From positions 1-48,466 of the forward strand of contig NZ_PPRT01000056.1 of assembly GCF_002902725.1 (NCBI RefSeq): a stretch of DNA of 48,466 bases, in the 5' to 3' direction. A model generated the notes under the pieces. That model had not been told where the DNA came from and ran no database searches. It saw only the letters and a program-made list of their open reading frames with translations. The translations under genes were made by a program, and so were the position numbers. This document shows, piece after piece, positions 43,211-48,466 of the stretch; positions within the stretch are counted from its first letter, which is position 1, and every line of letters begins with the position of its first letter. The DNA is from Staphylococcus caprae (GTDB taxonomy: Bacteria > Bacillota > Bacilli > Staphylococcales > Staphylococcaceae).

Positions 43211-43275
43211 TGTAAGTTTAGACAGCGATTTTGTAAGGTTAGATAAAGGCAGTGATGACGCTAAGATTCTACAAT
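43211..43275 (+). promoter_or_regulatory. Response-regulator-type promoter of vraDEH
   Basis: TGTAAG at 43211-43216 and 43232-43237 (21 bp apart), TTAGATAAAGGCA, then TACAAT at 43270-43275, 38 bp after the second repeat as at 42232-42296. An inverted CTTACAT/ATGTAAG precedes the first repeat. In S. aureus vraDE is activated by BraRS (NsaRS), so a BraR site is likely. Confidence 0.75.
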
Positions 43276-43306
43276 TTAAGTATAAACAACTTGAGGAGTG
43301 AAAAAG

Positions 43307-44065
43307 ATGTCAATTTTAAAAGTTAACAATCTATCTAAGGTCTATGGTGATAAACAAAAGTATCAAGCACTTAAAGATATCAGTTTCTCGGTAGAAAAAG
43401 GAGAATTCGTCGCTATCATGGGACCTTCTGGTTCAGGTAAGACGACCTTACTCAACGTACTCAGTTCAATCGATACTATTTCCGGGGGTACTGTAGAAGT
43501 TGACGGCAATGAAATTAATAAACTCAGTAATAAACAACTTGCGAATTTTCGTAAAAAACAACTCGGATTCATTTTCCAAGATTACAGTGTGTTGCCAACT
43601 CTGACCGTTAAGGAAAATATCATGCTTCCACTTTCAGTTCAGAAAGTTCAAAAATATGAAATGGAGCAAAATTACAAAGAAGTCACAGGAGCACTTGGCA
43701 TTTATGACCTGGGAAATAAATATCCTAGCGAAATTTCTGGCGGTCAACAACAACGTACGGCAGCAGCACGTGCATTCGTTCATAAACCGACAATCATCTT
43801 TGCCGATGAGCCTACAGGGGCCCTAGATTCTAAAAGCGCACAAGATTTACTTAATCGTTTAGAAGATATGAATAAGCAGTTTAATTCAACCATTATCATG
43901 GTCACTCACGATCCTTCAGCAGCAAGTTTTGCTGAAAGAGTCATTATGTTGAAAGATGGTGATATTCACTCTGAAATTTACCAAGGAGAAGATTCTAAAC
44001 AAGACTTCTATCAAGAAATCATCAAACTGCAATCGGCATTAGGTGGTGTCACTCATGACGTTTAA
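43307..44065 (+). CDS. vraD: Bacitracin/nisin-detoxification ABC ATPase VraD
   Basis: 252 residues of the MacB/LolD/BceA class. Walker [15 protein letters not shown]-loop [18 protein letters not shown], signature [15 protein letters not shown], Walker [14 protein letters not shown] and H-loop [10 protein letters not shown]. With VraE it removes lipid-II-cycle antibiotics (bacitracin, nisin) from their targets. Start at 43307 with GAGGAG 8 nt before; length equals that usual for VraD. Overlaps vraE by 11 nt. Confidence 0.88.
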   Translation: MSILKVNNLSKVYGDKQKYQALKDISFSVEKGEFVAIMGPSGSGKTTLLNVLSSIDTISGGTVEVDGNEINKLSNKQLANFRKKQLGFIFQDYSVLPTLTVKENIMLPLSVQKVQKYEMEQNYKEVTGALGIYDLGNKYPSEISGGQQQRTAAARAFVHKPTIIFADEPTGALDSKSAQDLLNRLEDMNKQFNSTIIMVTHDPSAASFAERVIMLKDGDIHSEIYQGEDSKQDFYQEIIKLQSALGGVTHDV

Positions 44066-45935
44066 TCAAATCACACTCAAAAACTTAAGACAAAATATTA
44101 AACATTATGGCATGTTCCTATTTTCTTTATTATTAAGTATCGTACTTTACTTTAGTTTCACAACTTTAAAGTATTCACACAGTATCAATAATTCAAATTC
44201 TCTCAAAATAATTCAAAAAGGTTCAAGTGTTGGCTCAACTATTCTATTCATCATCATTATCATTTTCTTAATGTATGCCAATCACTTATTTATTAAGAGA
44301 CGTACGAAAGAGTTTGCACTTTTTCAACTTATCGGATTAACAAGAGGCAATATTCTAAGAATGTTAAGCATTGAACAATTTGCCATATTTGTAGTAACAG
44401 GTATTCTTGGCGTAATTATTGGAGTTTTTGGTTCACAACTCTTGCTTGCCATCGCTTCTAAATTGATGAAGTTAAAGGTTCACCTTTCAATTGGTTTCGA
44501 ACCACAGGCATTACTTGTCACAATCGTGATGTTAGTCATCGCTTTTGTATTAATACTTATTCAGAATTTCCTTTTCCTCAAAAGAAGAAGCATCTTAACA
44601 ATGATGAAGGATAGTTCTCAGACAGAAGCGACTAAAGCGCGCATCACCGTACTCGAAATCATTGGTGGCGTGTTAGGAATTCTAATGATAGCTTTCGGAT
44701 ACTATATGGCGACTGAGATGTTCGGTGTATTTAACCCTTTAACCATGGCAATGATGTCACCATTCATCATATTATTCCTAACTATTGTCGGTGCATACTT
44801 ATTCTTTAGAAGTTCTGTTTCACTCATATTTAAATCAATTAAACGTGCTAAAAATGGACGTGTTTCTATTACGGATGTGGTCTGCACCTCATCTATCATG
44901 CACAGAATGAAGAAAAATGCGATGTCATTAACAGTTATCGCAATTATTTCAGCAATTACAGTGACGATTCTTTGTTTTACGGCTATTACGAAAGCAAATT
45001 CGGATTATAATATTGAATCATCAACACCACAAGATTTTGACTTTTCAAAAGGTAAACAAGCTCATAAATTTGAACAGCAATTAGATAAAAATAATATTAA
45101 GCATAATAAAATTACTTATGAGTCTATTAATCCTAAAACAGTAAAAGACGAAGTAATGACTTTCCAAAATGATTCTGAGAGTATTTCAGAGAATACGTCA
45201 ATGATTGTTAATAAACATCTTAAAGGTAATGACGCTCGATTAACAAATACAAAAACCGCTCTCGGAATAATGAAATTTAACATGAATAAACAAATCACAG
45301 TTAAAGGTAAGTCTAAAGAAACTGTGAAAGTAACTGATAAAGATGATTCCAAAGTTTACCCATCTGAACTTTCATATGCTGCTCCTATGGTGGAAGTAAG
45401 CCCTAAAGTATACAACTCATTAAAAACAGATAAAAATACTGTGCGAGTTTATGGATTTAACATCAAACATCCTAGCGATATGAAAAAAGCTGAACACATC
45501 GCATCAAAAGTTGATCCAAATGTTGTTTCTAAAGATGAATTGAAAAAAATAATAGATGCATCGAATGGTATTCTCATATTTGTAACTTCATTCTTAGGAT
45601 TAGCATTCTTAATCGCTGCTGGATGTATTATTTACATTAAACAAATGGATGAAACTGAAGATGAAATTGATAACTTTAAAATACTTCGACGCATCGGATT
45701 CACAAATTCTGATATGTCTAAAGGCTTATTACTCAAAATTCTATTCAACTTCGGATTGCCTTTAATAGTTGCTTTACTACATGCACTATTTGCATCACTT
45801 GCCTTTATGAAGATTATGGGCAATGTAACAATGATGCCGATATTCATAGTAATGATTGCTTACGCAGTCGTTTATCTAATCTTTGCACTTATAGCATTTA
45901 TTCACTCAAATCGTGTCATTAAGCGCTCAATTTAA
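44055..45935 (+). CDS. vraE: Bce-type FtsX-like permease VraE
   Basis: 626 residues from ATG 44055, the length I recall for VraE. Ten membrane segments: the first near 18-38, a cluster up to about residue 310, and the last two or three after 490. A large extracellular domain lies between about residues 315 and 490 ([20 protein letters not shown] to [18 protein letters not shown]), the hallmark of BceB-type permeases that recognises peptide antibiotics. Overlaps vraD; read before vraH. Confidence 0.88.
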   Translation: MTFNQITLKNLRQNIKHYGMFLFSLLLSIVLYFSFTTLKYSHSINNSNSLKIIQKGSSVGSTILFIIIIIFLMYANHLFIKRRTKEFALFQLIGLTRGNILRMLSIEQFAIFVVTGILGVIIGVFGSQLLLAIASKLMKLKVHLSIGFEPQALLVTIVMLVIAFVLILIQNFLFLKRRSILTMMKDSSQTEATKARITVLEIIGGVLGILMIAFGYYMATEMFGVFNPLTMAMMSPFIILFLTIVGAYLFFRSSVSLIFKSIKRAKNGRVSITDVVCTSSIMHRMKKNAMSLTVIAIISAITVTILCFTAITKANSDYNIESSTPQDFDFSKGKQAHKFEQQLDKNNIKHNKITYESINPKTVKDEVMTFQNDSESISENTSMIVNKHLKGNDARLTNTKTALGIMKFNMNKQITVKGKSKETVKVTDKDDSKVYPSELSYAAPMVEVSPKVYNSLKTDKNTVRVYGFNIKHPSDMKKAEHIASKVDPNVVSKDELKKIIDASNGILIFVTSFLGLAFLIAAGCIIYIKQMDETEDEIDNFKILRRIGFTNSDMSKGLLLKILFNFGLPLIVALLHALFASLAFMKIMGNVTMMPIFIVMIAYAVVYLIFALIAFIHSNRVIKRSI

Positions 45936-45977
45936 AATGATTTTTCAAAAAATTTATTAAAAAGGATGGTATTTATA

Positions 45978-46172
45978 ATGAAAGTTAAAGATTTAATCAA
46001 ACAATCATATGAGGATTTAAAAAACTTAACTATCAACTGGTTCAATATTCTAGTATTAGTTGCTGCTGTATTTATTTTAAGTAATATCATTACGCCAATC
46101 GCAGGTGTACCTATCGGGTTATTAGGTGGCGCGTATTATTTGAAACGTCGTGAAGAAAAAGAAAATAAATAA
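45978..46172 (+). CDS. vraH: VraH-like small membrane protein
   Basis: 64 residues: a charged amphipathic start (KVKDLIKQSYEDLKNLTIN), one hydrophobic region (WFNILVLVAAVFILSNIITP), a second Gly-rich stretch (GVPIGLLGGAYYLKR) and a Glu/Lys end. In S. aureus the corresponding VraH joins VraDE and is needed for high-level daptomycin and cationic-peptide resistance. Start at 45978, 8 nt after GGATGG. Position and sequence type match VraH; identity is from memory. Confidence 0.75.
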   Translation: MKVKDLIKQSYEDLKNLTINWFNILVLVAAVFILSNIITPIAGVPIGLLGGAYYLKRREEKENK

Positions 46173-46193
46173 TTGTAGCGTTTGAATTAGAAA

Positions 46194-46243
46194 ACCCTCA
46201 TAGAAGAAGTCATTTAGACCTCTATCTATGAGGGTAAATTTTT
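46194..46243. terminator. Bidirectional terminator between vraH and the lipase gene
   Basis: ACCCTCATAGA (46194-46204) pairs perfectly with TCTATGAGGGT (46225-46235), followed by AAATTTTTT. Confidence 0.85.
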
Positions 46244-46259
46244 TACATAGCGACTATAT

Positions 46260-48380
46260 TTATTTTTTAGCTACGCCGTCTTTTTCTTCGACTCTCATCA
46301 TATTATTAATCAAACTTTGATAGAACTCACCTAGTTCTTTTCCATCGCGTTTATAATCAGTATCATCTAATCCTACGAAGTCTAAATGGTCCCAATTATA
46401 TTGTACAGGTCTCACTTGCCAAATTCCCTTATCTGTCGCTGGATTCATTAATCCTACCTTTTTAAATGCTTGGTTAGTAGGATGTAGTGAAGATGTCACA
46501 GGTACAATACCATCGTTAACTCTGCGATCTTTATTTTCATCACTACCAATTACACGACTTGTTAAATCGAATAAGAAGAATTGTCTTATGTTAGGTACTT
46601 CATTTCCGAGAGGCCCTGTATGTGTCGCAGCACCTGTATAAGACGTATATACAATATTAGGATTGAGTGTCGTCATTTGATTTAACTTTTCTGCTCCTGG
46701 ACTAGTTAAATCAGTAATCGCCTGGTCTTCAGTATCCCAAACTTTACTATTAGCAATACGTTTGGCATATTCCGCGTAAGTTTCATTAGGCTTTTGTTTG
46801 AAGCCCCATTGAGCGAATCCTAGGTTTAAATTGAGTGCTTTACTACCACCCATACGTCCTATGCGATTAATTGTGTTTTTGACAAATTTGCGTGTGCCTA
46901 GTTTATCTGCAGCAGGCGTACCATTATGTGGTGTCCCAAGAGTGGTAATGGAAGATATCATATTATCTTTTCCACCTTTGAACAGATCAGATACCGTACC
47001 TCCATGCTCACGTTGGTAATCTATTTCTTCTTGATTCCCATTTCTTAAAAAGTGTTCCATCAAACGAATCGTCTGTCCACCCATACTATGGCCAACGAGA
47101 TGAACTTTCTTGCCGGGCTCCCAATCAGGAATAATACCTTTGTAAGTTCTTCCATAACGATTGTGACCATATTTAGCGGCATGAGCTGCGCCATAATCAA
47201 CGCGACCGCCTTTAATATAGTAATATAGTTCTACTGCACGATCATAGTTACTACTAAATGCGCCGACATTGGCTTCATGAACGCGATAGCCTTGTTCTGT
47301 CAATTTTTCTTTTACATTATATTTTTTGCCGCCCCAATAATTTGGATATAAATCAAATGAATCTTCTCCAACTAAACCAACAAACCCATGTACGAATATG
47401 ACTGGATATTGATTTTTATATTGAGCTTGAGCAGCTTTTTTAGGAAGTTTATTAGATTGTTTTGATTGTAATGATTGTGAAGATGGTGAAGCTGATTTTT
47501 TGTTAGCTTTTGTAGTTTGTTTAGATGGTTTTGGAATTTCTTCTTTGCTGTTTGTTGATTGGATCGTTTGTTGATGTTTTTCTTTCTCTTTATTTTGGTT
47601 CAGTGAATTGTGGTTCGTATTTGAGGATTGCGTTTGAGTTTGTTCACCTTTTTTAGGCTTGTCTACTTTTGATTCGTCATTTTTATTCGATTGTTGTAAA
47701 TCTTGTGATGGCTGTTTTTCACCTTTATCAACTTGTTTTTCTTTTTTCTTAGAATCATTTTGAGATTCTTGTTCTTTTGCTTTTTGTTGAGTTGTATCTT
47801 GACTTTGTTCAGGCTCTTTAGAATATGTATTTTTACCTGAATTCGTTGCTTGTTGTGTTTGTGAATCTTGATTATTTTTATTTGATTCTGTGTTATCACT
47901 TACATTCTTTTGAACTGAATATTCATTTTCAGGTGGTTCTTGGGATTGATGATTTGCAGATGTCTCTTTTTGATGCGTAGCATCGTCAGTTTTTTTAGAC
48001 GGAACGGCGTCTTGATGAGTAGCTGGCTCTTCTTTTTTAGAATCGATTTGTTTAGGATTGTCCGCTTCATTAAGATTTTGATTTGAAGCTTCTTTCATCT
48101 GTTCATCGTTATGTTTCGTAGTAACTTGAGCCTGTTGATTCGGAGATTGTACTTGTGTTTTTTCAGTAGAAAACTCCGAAGCTTTAGTTGATTGATTTTC
48201 TTTTTGAACACTTTGCGTTAATTCTTGAGTTTGCGTAGGCTTATCAACGTTTTGATGCGTATCTTCAGCAGCTTGTGCTTGATGTCCCCCAATAAAAATT
48301 GCTACACCCGTAATAATTGATATTGCTCCGACTGCGTACTTTCTGATACTAAATCTGTTTTTTTCTTTGTAATTTTCCAA
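46260..48380 (-). CDS. Secreted pro-lipase with YSIRK-type signal peptide
   Basis: 706 residues. The signal peptide (1-37) carries the YSIRK-type motif [17 protein letters not shown] long propeptide (about 38-320) is low complexity, rich in Gln, Lys, Asn, Ser and Glu (runs of TQ, QS, KE), for delivery and folding. The lipase domain begins [11 protein letters not shown] (oxyanion loop), with nucleophile Ser432 in GHSMGGQ, the calcium/Asp region [10 protein letters not shown] and the His region WDHLDFVG near the C-terminus. All triad motifs are present. It belongs to the staphylococcal GehA/GehC/Lip type; the exact orthologue is uncertain. Propeptide removal by a secreted protease is expected. 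No cell-wall anchor. Confidence 0.9.
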   Translation of the reverse strand: MENYKEKNRFSIRKYAVGAISIITGVAIFIGGHQAQAAEDTHQNVDKPTQTQELTQSVQKENQSTKASEFSTEKTQVQSPNQQAQVTTKHNDEQMKEASNQNLNEADNPKQIDSKKEEPATHQDAVPSKKTDDATHQKETSANHQSQEPPENEYSVQKNVSDNTESNKNNQDSQTQQATNSGKNTYSKEPEQSQDTTQQKAKEQESQNDSKKKEKQVDKGEKQPSQDLQQSNKNDESKVDKPKKGEQTQTQSSNTNHNSLNQNKEKEKHQQTIQSTNSKEEIPKPSKQTTKANKKSASPSSQSLQSKQSNKLPKKAAQAQYKNQYPVIFVHGFVGLVGEDSFDLYPNYWGGKKYNVKEKLTEQGYRVHEANVGAFSSNYDRAVELYYYIKGGRVDYGAAHAAKYGHNRYGRTYKGIIPDWEPGKKVHLVGHSMGGQTIRLMEHFLRNGNQEEIDYQREHGGTVSDLFKGGKDNMISSITTLGTPHNGTPAADKLGTRKFVKNTINRIGRMGGSKALNLNLGFAQWGFKQKPNETYAEYAKRIANSKVWDTEDQAITDLTSPGAEKLNQMTTLNPNIVYTSYTGAATHTGPLGNEVPNIRQFFLFDLTSRVIGSDENKDRRVNDGIVPVTSSLHPTNQAFKKVGLMNPATDKGIWQVRPVQYNWDHLDFVGLDDTDYKRDGKELGEFYQSLINNMMRVEEKDGVAKK

Positions 48381-48466
48381 AAATAATCACCTCTATAAGT
48401 TTTTTCCTTTATAAAGATTGAAAAATATAACTGCTATTTTCACAATAACATAGAATTCTTTAAATT

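Noticed and set aside
47663..47899. Lys/Gln-rich open frame within the lipase propeptide
   Set aside because: It is a shadow frame of the low-complexity lipase pro-region.

Overview
The window is chromosomal DNA from a low-GC Gram-positive bacterium. Gene content and order (tcyP, nfrA, ahpCF, rpsF-ssb-rpsR, ychF, an orphan parB, the metICFE-type operon, vraDE, and a YSIRK-type pro-lipase) point to Staphylococcus, most likely a coagulase-negative species. The species itself cannot be fixed from the sequence alone. I saw no rRNA, tRNA, CRISPR array, transposase or integrase.

Layout. 1-11 kb: stress and sulfur/redox genes. These are a sigma-B-type stress gene, a GNAT-like gene, a DUF536-like gene, the cystine carrier tcyP, a TPP riboswitch driving one signal-less NMT1/THI5-like gene, nfrA, an FAH-fold hydratase, ahpCF behind a PerR box, and an NDxxF lipoprotein. 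11-15.5 kb: a phosphatase, a LysE exporter, a candidate sRNA, a GlsB-type membrane protein, an amidohydrolase and small hypothetical genes. 15.49-18.22 kb: a 2.66-kb insertion bounded by 76-bp direct repeats made of the rpsR 3' end plus its terminator. It holds small membrane/secreted proteins and four broken genes. 18.2-19.4 kb: rpsF-ssb-rpsR with an S6:S18-type leader. 19.7-24.6 kb: a secreted GH25 lysozyme, a small gene under a LexA-like box, and ychF, DUF951, mscS and parB. The last four are enclosed by ~180-bp inverted repeats.

24.7-32.4 kb: the methionine operon (metI, metC, metF fusion, metE, cyclase-family hydrolase) behind a T-box leader. 32.6-37.7 kb: a thiolase, two small proteins, and an XRE-DUF3169-ABC exporter operon with a perfect operator palindrome. 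37.8-38.1 kb: a gene fragment and two consensus DnaA boxes. 38.2-41.5 kb: an MFS carrier, then a convergent operon of lipoprotein, serine-rich secreted protein, 55-residue membrane protein and signal peptidase I. 42.2-46.2 kb: two YxeA-family genes and vraDEH, two transcription units whose promoters share identical TGTAAG repeats and spacing. 46.3-48.4 kb: a large YSIRK pro-lipase.

The genes work together around sulfur acquisition (cystine uptake, methionine synthesis), oxidant defence (AhpCF, NfrA), general stress (three sigma-B-like promoters), envelope/antimicrobial-peptide defence (VraDEH, YxeA, small exporter) and secretion (signal peptidase operon, lysozyme, lipase). The points most worth a second look are the decayed island at rpsR, the TPP-controlled THI5-like gene, the signal peptidase operon, the twin YxeA/VraDEH promoters, the LexA-controlled small gene, the candidate sRNA and the DnaA-box pair.
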